From Prunus persica (Eukaryota; Streptophyta; Magnoliopsida; Rosales; Rosaceae): DNA of 64,000 bases. Location: contig NC_034014.1 in assembly GCF_000346465.2 (NCBI RefSeq), positions 24,713,297 to 24,777,296 of the forward strand. The letters are read 5' to 3'. Below, one piece after another: positions 1-11,307 of this stretch. The position numbers and the translations under genes were made by a program. Below the pieces are notes generated by a model that saw only the letters and a program-made list of their open reading frames with translations, was not told where the DNA came from and did not search any database. Numbering within the stretch: position 1 is the first letter of the stretch; every line of letters begins with the position of its first letter.

Positions 1-472
1 GTTCTCTCTCTGCTTTTGGATCGGTCTGTTATCAATCCGGATGTGGTAGATCGACATAAACTGGTAATGGGATTTTGTTTTTGATGCTTTTTGTCAATCA
101 AGAACAGTTCTTTTGGATGCTTTTGAGTTTTGATTCTTTTTTTTTCTTACGTGGTTTTGAACTGTTTTTCTATGTGATCGGTTTTAGACCCCGTTGATGT
201 TGGCTGCAATAAACGGGAGGATCGCTTGCGTCCAAAAGCTTATCCAAGCTGGAGCAAATGTATGTTCTTTTCCTTTTGTGTACAGTTTCTACTTGAACTA
301 CTAATTAGATATGCTGATCATGGGGTTTGTGTGTGTGTAATTGTTAGATATTGATGTTTGATTCCCTGAATGGAAGAACCTGCCTGCATTATGCTGCCTA
401 CTATGGTCATGCAGACTGCCTCCAAGCCATTCTTTCTGCTGCCCATTCCTCCCCTGTAGCAAGTTCTTGGTT

Positions 473-510
<38 letters not shown>

Positions 511-2325
511 GATTTTTTTTTGGGGTCAAAATCTCATGACTGGTGTTTAATTTACGTTGGATGGCATTGACAGGGGATTTTCAAGATTTGTGAACATAAG
601 AGATGCAGGTGGTGCAACCCCATTGCATTTAGCAGCCCGCCAAAGTCGGCCAGAGTGCGTTCATGCTCTTTTAGACAATGGGGCTCTTGTTTGTGCTTCA
701 ACTGGTGGATATGGGTAATTATCTATAGTTGTGACCTGGTATGATAGATCAATAGTAGTAATTTTCCAGTGTGATTGATGCAACTACCATATATATATGC
801 AGCTACCCTGGAAGCACACCGCTTCACTTAGCTGCACGTGGTGGATCTTTAGATTGTGTCCGAGAGTTACTTGCTTGGGGTGCAGATCGGCTTCAATTAG
901 ATGCATCTGGGTAACCTTCCTTAAATGGATAGTGTGAATATTTGATTCTACAATAAATTATGCATCTTGACATGTTTGAAATACTATGCAGTCCATATTA
1001 GTCAATAAAGATGAGTATCATTTGCTTGTCATGACGTTTAACGAACTGTTGCATTTTAAAGAACAAGTAGATTCCTAATTAGGAATGGCTCATTTCTTTT
1101 ATTCCTAAGTCCTTATCGCTGCTAGCTATCTGCACACCAGTAAAAATGTGAGTTTACTATTAGTGTTTAGAGTTGATCCTATTTTGTAGGTTGAAATACT
1201 GCAAAATCATTGGCATCACAAAATGAATGAAGCCTCTAATTCCACAAGTCTTCCATCCTTAAGTTATAAATGCTCCGCTTTAGGTAAAAGAAGGACTCGA
1301 TTGTTTGTTGGTATGTTGTCATGATATTATAAAATTGTTCTCTGCAGGAGATTACCGTATACAGTTGCTCTGAGGCGCAAGCATCGAGCTTGCGCAGCTG
1401 TACTCAACCCTTCATCAGCGGAGCCTCTTGTTTGGCCATCACCTTTGAAGTTCATCAGCGAGCTTAATCCAGAGGCTAAAGCTTTGTTAGAAAGGGCGTT
1501 AACAGAAGCAAACATGGAGAGGGAGAAAGCTATCTTGAAGGAGGCAGTAAACTCACTTCCATCTCCTTTGCATTCAGATGCAGAGACTGATGATAATGCC
1601 TCTGAGGTAAATGTGCCTTCTCTTCTTGTTTAGTTTTTCATATTTTTTGTGATTGGTCAATAGAAAGGATTTAAAATCTATTTGTTTGTCTCGGAATTAT
1701 TGACAGAATTTCAGGATTGAATGTATATGACTCTTGAAAAGAACTTATGAATGAGCACTTTTTTTTCCATTTTATGCCAAACACAATTGTATGACGAATT
1801 TGTTGGTTGTGATGATCTTATGTCTTTTTCTAGTATAATAGTGCCTCTGTGCACAGATGCAATGAAATCTTTAGTAGAACTCAATTCTTGGGCAATGCAT
1901 GTAGCTTTCTTATTCACTGGTGAATTCATATCAAACAGGCTAGCGATGTGGATCTATGCTGCATATGCTTTGACCAGTTATGCACAATTGAGGTCGGACC
2001 ATGCTGTCATCAAATGTGTGCACATTGTACCCTTGCCCTATGCTGCCACAAGAAGCCCGATCCTTCAACTACTTGTCCTACAGTCCCAGTTTGCCCCTTT
2101 TGCCGAACCACCATTACCCAACTGGTTGTGGCCAATATTAAGGCCAATAATGATGTGGAGCTGGAGATGAGTCCATCAAAGCCGAGGAGATCAAGAAAGT
2201 CTAATGTCAGTGAAGGTAGCAGTAGCTTCAAGGGGTTGTCTCCTATGAGCTCATTTGGAAGGATGGGCGGTCGTAGCTCAGGAAAGATAGCCGCTGAAAC
2301 CAATGAGGAGATCCATAAGCCTTGA
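1..2325 (+). CDS. XBAT33: XBAT33-type ankyrin-repeat RING E3 ubiquitin ligase (5' partial)
   Basis: The 3' part of an XB3/XBAT-family E3 ubiquitin ligase. Exons: 1-63 (start lies outside the window), 188-259, 348-469, 574-714, 803-910, 1348-1606 and 1939-2325; phases agree and give 383 residues. Ankyrin repeats run through the first five exons (TPLMLAAINGR, TCLHYAAYYGH, TPLHLAARQSR, TPLHLAARGGS). The conserved block PLVWPSPLKFISELNPEAKA precedes a C-terminal RING (CCICF..C..CCHQMCAHC...CPFC) and a Ser-rich tail ending EEIHKP. Family knowledge: these proteins ubiquitinate substrates captured by the ankyrin repeats. The tail and the LPYTVALRRKH stretch fit XBAT33 better than XBAT31. One oddity: the usual PCGHQMC of the RING reads PCCHQMC. 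A poly(A)-signal-like AATAAA lies near 2615. Confidence 0.9.
474..508 (+). repeat. (TC)n microsatellite in XBAT33-like intron
   Basis: Uninterrupted TC dinucleotides a few bases after the 5' splice site at 470. They form a polypyrimidine run inside a short intron, with its acceptor at 571-573. Confidence 0.95.
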
Positions 2326-3198
2326 CAAGTGAAGTTGTGGACTTGTTCTCTTTGAACCAGTTGGTAGTCCAGCAGATGGAGGAGCTAAGCTGTCTTGGAT
2401 TTACTTGGGGAGAGTGATCCTCACTGGTATGTTTTCCGATTCATCTGGAGGGTCTTAAATGCCTAATCGCGCATGAGAATATAGATGTCCTTCAGTACCC
2501 TGGATCTGAAGGTTTTGTTTCTTTGAGTCATGTTGAGTCTGTTTTTCTTTAAATTAAAGAAGCAGCAAAACATTCAAGGGTTTCTCCCCAGTTATAAATA
2601 TAATTCTATTTTAAATAAATAAAACTGCAATTACCATCGCTTCCCTTGTCATGGAAGGAGATAGTTGGGTTCTTTTGTTCTCTCACCTACCATGGTACTG
2701 TGTTTTTGGTTCTAAGCCATCTGTGCCGATGAATCAACAGAGCCCTTTTGACATCTCTCTGCATCTGCAAAGAGTTATTTTGTGAAAGTAGGCGTTTCCA
2801 CGGGTTTAAGCTGCAATTTCCAGGTTGCATATAGAACTTAGTTACCCCTTGGATATCTCCTTAACCTAAGAGCATGTGAAAGTTTGAAACTGGCGTACGA
2901 TTACCACGAATGTGGAATTGTGCAGCATTTAGCAATTAAGAATGATTTGGTCGACAACCCTTAGTTAAAGAATAATTTTAGATTTTAATAATATAGTTGA
3001 CCTCAAAAGACTATTAACTGACATGACTTAACTCCAAAGGCAAAGTTGTATTAAAAACCTACTTCCCTTAGGCTCCATTAATGAGTTACATACCAATAGC
3101 CTGACACTCCTCTCTTGAAACAATTTGCAAGCTGAATCTTTAATATTATGAACAATAAATCCAGAGCTTACTAAATACAAATTCCAATGAGGGGTCAA
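2326..3198. other. 3' UTR and convergent intergenic spacer
   Basis: Holds the 3' UTR of the XBAT33-like gene (to about 2.6 kb) and probably the 3' UTR of the minus-strand gene that starts beyond it. No further coding potential was seen. Confidence 0.6.
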
Positions 3199-4396
3199 TC
3201 ATTTCACGAGTTGTCCACACAAACATGATGACACTAATGGAGTTCCAAATCCATTGCCAGATTCTAATAGCTTCCTGTTGGATCTTGCTCCACCATCCGC
3301 TCTGTGTGAAGAACTTGGCTGACCAGCTGCTACTAGGCCGTCTACGAATAGCCTGTTGGGGTCTGAAACCGGCACAGCCGGTGAGAAATTGTCAGTCCCG
3401 TATTCAATCGGTCCACCGTGATTTCTTCTGTTAATGTTGTTATTACTTGCTCTCCTTTCTACTTCAAGAAAGTGACCTAAGGATGGAGTGTTATTACTCT
3501 CATTCACAGAGTCGCTGGTTAGCTTGGAGCAGAGTGAAAACAACCAAGGTTTGGATTTGTGGTTCTTTTTACCTTTGGAGGTTTCAACTGCCCTTCTCCT
3601 CGTTGATCTTCGTGAGAGGCCTATAATGCCAGAAACACCAAGGAGGCTCCCTAGAGTGATGCTCTTGTCATGGAAGAAAGACCCAGTTGACTGAAAAGAG
3701 TTTCATGAAAGAATCACTAAGATCAGAACTTTCTTGATTTACATGAAAGACTATATTTGAACAGTAAATGCCGATTACCAAGGGGTTTTAAGTGCAAAAA
3801 ATAAAAAATAAAAAATCAATGGAAGATATGCTGGTGTGATTCCATTTCTAAAATTAACAGATTGAAAACAGAGACATCTTTGTTGAAAAAGACGAAACAG
3901 AGACGTCAGAGAAATCATTGAGGATGATGATGATGACCCAACAAGCATGGTGGTATATGGAATGGAAGTAGAATATAGAGTGGCATGATGATGATGGGTT
4001 CCAAATCCATTTATATGTGAAAATATATTTGGCAATGCCATTCCAATATATTTTTAATACCTAAAAATACTGACCTCTGTATCAAGATCTGAGGAAGAAG
4101 AAGAAGAAGAAGCGGCAATGGAAGAGGTTGGAGAGCCACTGACCAAAGTGCTGAATGAAACCGACCCGGCAGAGAAATCCCGGCTTCTGATCAACCCAAC
4201 TCTTGCATTCAGTGGTCGCAATCCCAAAGGCCATCCTTCATCCTACATTCAAAACCACACAAATAGGCATTTTCCACTTCACTCAAAACAGAACTTCACA
4301 CGTATTCTCCATCCAAATGAATTGGCTTTCTGAGATTAAAAGCCAAAAACAGAAAAAGAAAAGAGAGAAGAGGAGGGCACCTACCTGATGAGCCAT
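3199..4396 (-). CDS. At3g17950-like conserved plant protein of unknown function
   Basis: Three exons on the minus strand: 4396-4385 (M-A-H-Q only), 4242-4075 and 3690-3199, giving 223 residues. The tiny first exon is supported by ATG GCT CAT CAG followed by GTAGGT, and by a TAG acceptor before DEGWPLGLRPLN; the join is in phase. Conserved blocks are RPLNARVGLIRSRDFS, VSGSPTSS followed by a serine run, SDLDTESTGSFFHD, KSITLGSLLGVSG, and KPWLFSLCSKLTSD next to PSLGHFLEVERRAS. I recognise the family from plant proteomes as At3g17950-like, but no biochemical role is known to me and none can be read from the sequence. No transmembrane segment or catalytic motif is evident. Confidence 0.82.
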
Positions 4397-6110
4397 TATT
4401 CTCTTCTTCCTCCCTAGTATCTGGAAAGCTGGGTGGTTGTCACTTCACAGAAACAAAACAATTGTCATTTCCATTCCATCAACATGCTCTGTTAAAATAA
4501 AGAAAAGATGAATTGATTGAGAAATTAATTACACAAGACAAGAAAACAAAACACAGCGTGACACTTTGACACACACATTGAGAATGTGAGATGGAGATGG
4601 AGAAGCAGTGTGAAAGTGACGTCTTACCGTTTAGTGAAAGCATAGACTGGTTTTTGGCAGACACAAAAGAAGTGAGAGAGAACAATTTTTGTACGAGAGT
4701 CAGAGAAAAAGGTACAAAAACAAAACACCAAGGGACAGATTAAAAAGAAGACCTCTTTAATTTTTTTTATTTTATCCAAATGACCATTTTAGCCTCCATC
4801 TTTAAGTGTTTCGTTGCTTCCCATTTCATGGCTCTGTTGTTAAGACAGTCTGCTAAATTTTTTATTTTTTTATTTTTTTCCAGATAGATATTTATGTTAC
4901 ACATGCATCACAAGCATCATGTTGATTTATAAGATAATTTAGGAGCCTAAAGCTCTTTGCACATCTAATGTTACCCTAAATAGATATAGTATAGACAATC
5001 GTAAAGGTAACGTTTGGAATTGATTCATATTGAAGAATTTACATTGATCAGAAGAATTTTTTTTATATATATAAAAAACTAAATACAATGTATTTGAAAT
5101 GGCTTTATGCAATGTATTATAATGTATTTATTTTTCTATTGAGTAAATCAACGGATTTGGATTGTTAGCAAGTTTAGCTAAATAGGAGATTTCAAATCCA
5201 AAAGATTTTGGCTAATGTGTATAGTTTTTGCTTTTTACGGGAGCCAGTGTTCTATAGATTAAATTGCTTTAACCTAACCTTTAACTCTGCTCAAGAATTA
5301 GGAAGTAATAGAAGAAATACATGCATTGTATTTAGTGTTATTTATATGAGCATGCTTTTTGTCACAAAAGGTAAAATCAATTGATGTGCTTTACTATTTT
5401 GAAATAAATAGGTTCACTCCCTACAGATTTGAAGGAAAAAAAAAAGAAAGAAAAAGGGAGTTAAAGGCGGTGGATCGATTGGCCTCACAGATTGAGTTGT
5501 TATATTAAATATTAATCATGAGGAGATAAGAAGATATCAGTGATTAAGGACTCTTTTTTGGTGCAGCATATCAACTGTTTCATCCTGTCTTTTGAGGACG
5601 CTTTTTCTTTTTGGTCCACACAAATCAGTCACAAGCTCTGTTCAGTTCAGTCCAGTCCAGTCCAAGCTGCTGCAGTGTCTTCTACATGCCAGTTTAATAA
5701 ATTATTGTACGCTTCTTTTTCTCATGAAAATTAATTTAAAATATATATATAGTATGAACAAAACTTCTTTTATAATTTTCCAACGTCACCTTACATTCAT
5801 TCTTTCGTCTGTCTTAGGAATATCACAAACATCAGTATACAGTAAAATCTAACTACAGTTGCATGATTTGCATCGGTGCCCGCCGTGGCGGAAGATAGGA
5901 CCTGAACGCTGTTCTTGTCCCTGGATGAGTTTCTAGTTTGAAGGACATTGTGGCCACAACAAATCTCTTAAGAAGATGCATGAATCACTTGGATTCTACT
6001 GCTCTCTAAAGCTTTGGTTAAATGGTAAAAGAAAAAGACAACAAGAGCTTCGATATGTAATTCCGAGAATATACCATAAAAGCAAACCATGAATAAATTG
6101 TTGATGATGG
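4397..6110. other. Intergenic region between two minus-strand genes
   Basis: The part near 4.4-4.75 kb is the likely 5' UTR and promoter of the 3199-4396 gene. The part near 5.85-6.11 kb is the likely 3' UTR of the next gene. The rest is AT-rich, with homopolymer runs and no convincing ORF or repeat. Confidence 0.5.
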
Positions 6111-8315
6111 TTAATGGTGGAATTGGCTTGCTCCTGGTCGGTACTCTCCAATTCCTAGCAGGTCCTGCAAATGCGAAGGTACATTTTATTGGGAAAAGTA
6201 ATAATGGATAATTTCTCTGATTGTTCATTAGCATAAGGAGCAAAGAGAAAAGAAACATGGGTTTAAAATCAATTAGGCAAGAGATCCTACCCTTACCCTA
6301 AGATAATTTATTCAAATTATCCAGCTTTTTGATGTATGGGGTTAGCAAACAAAGCCTGTGATATAAGCACGTAAACAGATAGCACATGCATGGTTCTGAC
6401 GTTTTAAACTATATTATCTCATACTGATGATGGTATGTGTCTTGAACTCTACTCCAAACCCGACAAAAAAATTTGTGTATTTGGTGATCTTCCCAATGAA
6501 AGCTCTAGTTTTACCCTCCCCATTTATCAATTCAGAACAAAAAGAAAATTATATCCTCACTCTGTGAACACTGTACAGCATTTGCCTTCGATGGAAAGCA
6601 AGCTTCAAGAGAATATGAGAACCAATTCTATGAAAGCACAAATTAAGTCGCACACTTTAGCAAGGTTGTCAAACTCATAAAGTGGACACTTGGAGACCAA
6701 CCTTATGGGGTTCAGAAAAACTATTAGTTCTGTGTTCTAGACTATAAATCATGGAACTTGGGGATAAAACCAATGACAATCAACAAATTTGGGCAGTAGT
6801 TAGGTACACTTTAAAGTGATTGGGGTTGATAGCTTTTTCTATCTTGTCCTAAAGTTCACAGTCAGATTAACAAGAAAAGACAAAGAATGGAACTGAACTG
6901 CTAACATATTCATTTCAACACGATAAGGATCTAAATGTGGTAAGGTGATAGAAGCTACTTCCTAGATGAGATGACCATCAAGTTAGGCTAAGCTCTACTT
7001 GAACAAAGCATACAATGTATAGCAGGGACATGTAAGTGAAGCAGTCAAAATGTGACAAAGGAATATAGAGAAGAAGGAAGAGACAGTTTTACCTGGGATG
7101 CTTTGCTTTTGGCCCTGGTCTCTGCTGTACTCGGAATATCATGATTTGGCTTATTGAATTTCTTCTCACGCCGGTCACACGCGCCCCATCCATCTGAGAA
7201 CCTCCCGCCCCTAGTGACGAGGGGAAGGGGCAAAACAGCAAAAACAGCAACCATATTCATAACAGAGTGTGACATATGATTAGAAATTACATTACTATTT
7301 TCATGCTTAAGTTCCCAAAATCCAAAATTCATACTGCATATGTGCCCGAACCACAAATTCAGCGCGCAGAACATTCCGGTTCTCATCAAACTCAATGGTC
7401 TTGTCTTTGATCTCAAAGGAGAGATTGAAGTAAAACGATATCTTCCTCCAACCTATACAACACAGCACATACATGATACACACCACATGTTACTCACTCC
7501 CAGCATTCTACCTTGAAACAAAACATCTCCATAACCTTCTTTACCTGATTTTTTGATGAAAGGGTGCCCAGAAATCATAGTGTAATCTGTTTTCTCCAAA
7601 ATCTATCAATTGAGATCACACGAACACAGCAATTAAATAGGTCAACGGAACTATCTACTGATTTAATATTTCCCAAATTTCTTGACTTAATAATCATATA
7701 ACAAATTAACAAACTTTAAGAAAGTGAAATTCTATTGAATTGAAAACTCAATCATATAAGAACACTTACCGCCATTGCCGCATTCTGATACTCCTTGAAC
7801 AAAGAAACTGAAGGGAACCTCCCGGTCAAGCTATGCACAGAGCCAGAGCTATTATCCCTCTCATCTCTCTGCCCATAGCACACAGGGCTAGCATAATTTC
7901 CGATGCCAGGAGACACGTGTGTCTCCGGGGACGAGTAAAACGGCGTCGTAGGCGTGGTCGGCGTCGTTCGCTGCACATTTCGGACTACGACAAGAGGACT
8001 GGTGTCGTTTACTCCAGAAGAAGAGGTTCTGGCCATTTTCCTCGGCGGATGGAAAGCCGAGAGGTCCTCGACGACCTCTCCCTCGGTCGACGACGACTTT
8101 GAGCCTGAGTCGTCGGAGAAGGGGAGCCGCGGGGTCTTGAAGAGCTTCGGTGGAGGCGAAGGGTAATTTGGATATTTGATTGCGAGGGGCTTGCGGGATT
8201 GGGGCTTGTACTTGGAGGAGGAGTGTGAGGCGGCGGCGGAGTCGATGACGGCCCACAAAGCGGCGTCGTCTAGGTCCTTGTCGTCGACGATGGGGTAGAG
8301 GTTGGGCGAGGCCAT
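6111..8315 (-). CDS. Conserved plant protein with annealing-protein-like (RecT/Erf/Rad52-like) C-terminal domain
   Basis: Five exons on the minus strand, 8315-7770, 7602-7545, 7452-7335, 7210-7093 and 6164-6111, all in phase, giving 297 residues. Residues 1-165 are low-complexity, rich in Ser/Pro/Thr, with TPTTPTTP, and look disordered. Residues 167-297 are a compact conserved domain starting at GRFPSVSLFKEYQNAAMA. It has SGHPFIKKSGWRKISFYFNL (193-212), a block of short alternating segments, GGRFSDGWGACDRREKKF (242-259), PNHDIPSTAETRAKSKA (262-278) and a terminal DLLGIGEYRPG. I know the family only as an uncharacterised plant protein. The GW motif, the strand-rich middle and the AETRAKxxA helix recall prokaryotic single-strand annealing proteins; that is inference. 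The last intron (6165-7092) is the longest. Confidence 0.85.
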
Positions 8316-8593
8316 GGGAGAGTGGAGGAGCTTGGATTTTTGATCTGGCGCGCGAGTACCGAGAATTCAATTTTGGGGAGGAAGACAAGGCTGGGTTAAG
8401 GCCCAACTGCATGGGCCAATTAATACCACGGTCCACTGCTTTATAGGACGACAACTTTGTGGACGGGCCCGCCTCTCATAGAAATGTGTGGGACCATTGT
8501 TGTTTTTGGACCCCACATCACAGTTTTCTTTTTCTTCTAGTAATAGACCTTATAAAACCACACCCAAAATAAATAAATAAATAAATATCAGAT
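8316..8593. promoter_or_regulatory. Promoter/5' UTR of the 6111-8315 gene
   Basis: Upstream DNA of the minus-strand gene. It contains GGCGCGCG near 8346-8353, a near match to an E2F half-site (one mismatch from TTTGGCGC), and an AAAT tandem run just before the solo LTR. A promoter role is inferred from position only. Confidence 0.35.
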
Positions 8594-9045
8594 TGTTATA
8601 AAATGAACGGAATATGTGCTAAAATATTGAGATGTACGTAAAGTAAATAAGACATAACATTTAACGAGGTTCGGCTATGCCTACGTCCTCGGAGAGCAGC
8701 ATCAGTAACTTTTCCACTATGTAAAATAATAGGGCTACAACTTTAGTGTTTACAATATATGTAGCTCATTGATTTTTCTCTCTTGGAGAATTCCTCTCTG
8801 CTCTCATTTTTCTCTCCGCTCACTCACTCTCTTTCTTTCTCTTTTCTCTTTCCACTTTGTCTGACTCTCATTCTTCTCTCATCTGGAAGTGTCTATGCAA
8901 AGGCAGGATAATGCCTTATTTATAGGCAGATTAGGTAGAGGTAGCCAACCCACGTGAATGTGCACGAAGGGAAAGTTGCAGACAAACTTTACCCAAAGTC
9001 TCCAAATGAATAGTTAGTGGGCTCCACACAAAAACCTTTACAACA
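8594..9045 (-). mobile_element. Solo LTR (Copia-like), 5-bp target duplication
   Basis: The element begins TGTTATAAAATG and ends TTTACAACA on the plus strand. It is flanked by the identical 5-mers CAGAT at 8589-8593 and 9046-9050. Read on the minus strand it has an LTR layout: TGTTGTAAAGG, then TATAAATAAGG as a TATA box, a purine-rich R region, and a terminal block containing CCGAGGACGTAGGC and AACCTCGTTAAATG, ending TATAACA. There is no internal domain or second LTR, so it is best read as a solo LTR left by LTR-LTR recombination. Confidence 0.88.
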
Positions 9046-9050
9046 CAGAT

Positions 9051-10045
9051 CATGGTCTCTCCCTCTAATAGAATTTGGATGATTTTTTTTACATACTTAT
9101 AAAACTATTCCCCATAGTCTAGGGATGCTTGGAGTAAATTTGGGCATGTTTGGCATTCAACCTTTTAAACTCCATATTTTTAAAAACTCAAACTCAAGAA
9201 CAACTAAAAAATACCTCAATTATTAAAACAAAAAATATCCGTTTTTTCAGTTTTTTTCTAAAAACCCACAAGTTCTCAAAATTTTAAGATTTGAAAACAG
9301 TTTTCAAGTTGCATACCAAACAAGTTTTTAAATCTTAAAAATAGATTTAAAAACTCCTTATTTTAAAGAAAAATCAAAGTTTTTGAGTTCCCTATTTGAA
9401 TAAGATACCAAACGCCCCCTTTATTTTTACGAGTCTTTGAGTGAACAATTCACATAGCTCATATGCTTCTATATGTGCTTTCTATTTAGTGGTGTTCAAG
9501 TATTTTGTATTCGAGTTTGAATCTCTATGTCTGTAAACTCATTTTTCTTTCATTTCATCTCAAAATACAAATGTTAACGACTATGCCTTTTTTCAAAAAA
9601 AATAATAATTTATAAGTACAATAGAGGAAATCGAACCATATACCTATTATAATCGTAACTCATTATCTCATTCTCCCTCGCCCCTTGGATTAACTTAAAG
9701 ACTTAATTTATCATGTTTTCTTTACCTTGGGCATCTTCATAAAAAGATAGAATTAAAAATATGGAGGTGGATAAAAAAAAAAGTAATTACTTCAAAATTT
9801 TAGAGGACAATAAAAAGAGTACAATCTTATCCAAAAAAAAAAATTAATAATAATAATAAAGGAGTACAATTTTGAATTATCATAGCCTTTCCTAAATTTC
9901 ACTCAAAATTTTCATTTTTAAACGAAAGAGAAAAACAGAGTAGCCGTTTCAATTTTCTACACAAAAGTACACGTGTCATCATCACCTTGCATGCGATTCT
10001 CTAAAAAACTATTTGAAATTTCGAACACTCCATCGTTTGCGATCC
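9051..10045. other. AT-rich intergenic DNA
   Basis: Homopolymer-rich sequence without convincing ORFs. Its right end, from about 9.9 kb, should contain the 3' UTR of the next minus-strand gene. Confidence 0.5.
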
Positions 10046-10454
10046 TCACCCTTCGAAGCGCCGCGCGGCAATTTGCTCAAAACGCCGAAACGGAGTGCAA
10101 GATTCAACATCGCCGGCCCCAAATTCCTCAGTCAAATCCAAATCGTCCTTGAGATTCACATCTTCCTTGTCCGAATCCGCCAACACCTTCAATTCGTCGA
10201 TCGGCCACTCAAAATCCTTCACCTCTCTCTTCTGCAACTTCGTCTCTGGAACCTTCTTCGCGCGACTCAGCTTGGATGAGATCTGAGAGAGCAGGACCGA
10301 ATCCAAGTAATCTTCGAGCTTCTTCGTCGTCGTTCTCAACTTGAATTTCGAAGAGTCAGGGGCCTTGTGGCAGCTTTGAAAATCGTCCCTGCAAGAAACT
10401 TTGGAGTCAACGATTGAAATAGAAATTACTGAAGAATTTCGAAGCGGTGTGTGC

Positions 10455-10494
<40 letters not shown>

Positions 10495-10633
10495 CGTACG
10501 TCGATGAGAATGTTGAGGTCGGTGGAGGACAAATGGAGGTGGAGGAAGGTCGAACGAGGCGTCTCTGAATCTCTTCAACGGTGGCCAGAGGGCTGCAAGT
10601 TGAAGTAGTTTTGGCTCTCTTCCTCTCTGCCAT
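10046..10633 (-). CDS. Small two-exon plant gene of unknown function
   Basis: Exon 1 is 10633-10500, with donor GTACGC right before a (GA)n tract. Exon 2 is 10388-10046, with acceptor TTGCAG. The phase is consistent and gives 158 residues. The protein opens MAERKRAKTTSTCSPLATVE, followed by EEIQRRLVRPSS. It then has a Lys/Leu-rich helical stretch (KKLEDYLDSVLLSQISSKLS), an acidic segment (DSDKEDVNLKDDLDLTEEFG) and a basic end (FRRFEQIAARRFEG). The codon pattern and clean splice sites argue for a real gene, but I do not recognise the family. The basic N terminus is compatible with a nuclear protein. The E2F-type element overlapping its start region hints at S-phase expression (inference). Confidence 0.68.
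10457..10492 (+). repeat. (AG)n microsatellite inside an intron
   Basis: Uninterrupted AG repeat just inside the intron of the 158-aa gene, 8 bp from its 5' splice site. Confidence 0.95.
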
Positions 10634-10634
10634 G

Positions 10635-10642
10635 TTTCGCGC
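10635..10642 (+). promoter_or_regulatory. E2F-type site TTTCGCGC
   Basis: An exact match to the plant E2F consensus TTTSSCGC, immediately upstream of the minus-strand ATG at 10633, within the longer palindromic GCGCGCG context. It would lie in the 5' UTR or core promoter of the 158-aa gene. Functional only by inference. Confidence 0.5.
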
Positions 10643-11307
10643 GCGATTTGGAGTTCAAAGCAAGTCGAACCACCCTCTGTCTTATATAACCTCCAGCTCA
10701 ACCGAGGGTCCCACATGCATGCTTGAACCCACTTTCTGGTTTAATAGAGCAGAATTGGGGCTTGACAGTTGATTAACCAAAACTAACACTAGAATTCTTG
10801 TGATTATTGTTTCTGGCATTTGAAAATCACAGCCATTTACAAGCATTCATTATGTGGAAAAAAATAATTAAGGGTGCATATAACACAATTAAATGAATTG
10901 TGATTAATTTATACTCTAATAAAGAATAATGAATTCACGGATCGAACTCGAGCTAAATTTTCCACTATAGAAAATTTAGAATAGGTAGTAATTTACAAAT
11001 TTTTTGAATTTACAACAAAAATAGCATTCTCTTCTTCTTCTTCTCTTTTGCCTGATACATAAAAAATAATAGGCTTTTACAAGCATACATTACAAGGAAA
11101 TCGATGGGGTGTAATTTACAAAAACTTCTGATGATGAGCAGCTTTGACATTTACCCAAAAAAAAAAAAAAAAACCAGGGCTCTGACTCCTTGTAGTGTAC
11201 AATCTATGTATGTATACATCCATGACAGGTGATGTTTGTTTCTAAGATAAAATTTGTCTCCATGTAAAAGATAGAATTGTGACCACCATAAAAACCAATT
11301 ATTACTA
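10643..11307. other. Spacer: promoter of 158-aa gene and 3' UTR of WD40 gene
   Basis: The left part is upstream DNA of the minus-strand gene. The right part, from about 11.05 kb, is the probable 3' UTR of the WD40 gene and includes an A-run at 11156-11174. No ORF is supported. Confidence 0.5.

Noticed and set aside
7888..8454. 188-aa minus-strand ORF overlapping the annealing-like gene's first exon
   Set aside because: It is a frame-shifted shadow of the real exon 1, rich in Arg and Pro, and the true frame continues through conserved exons.
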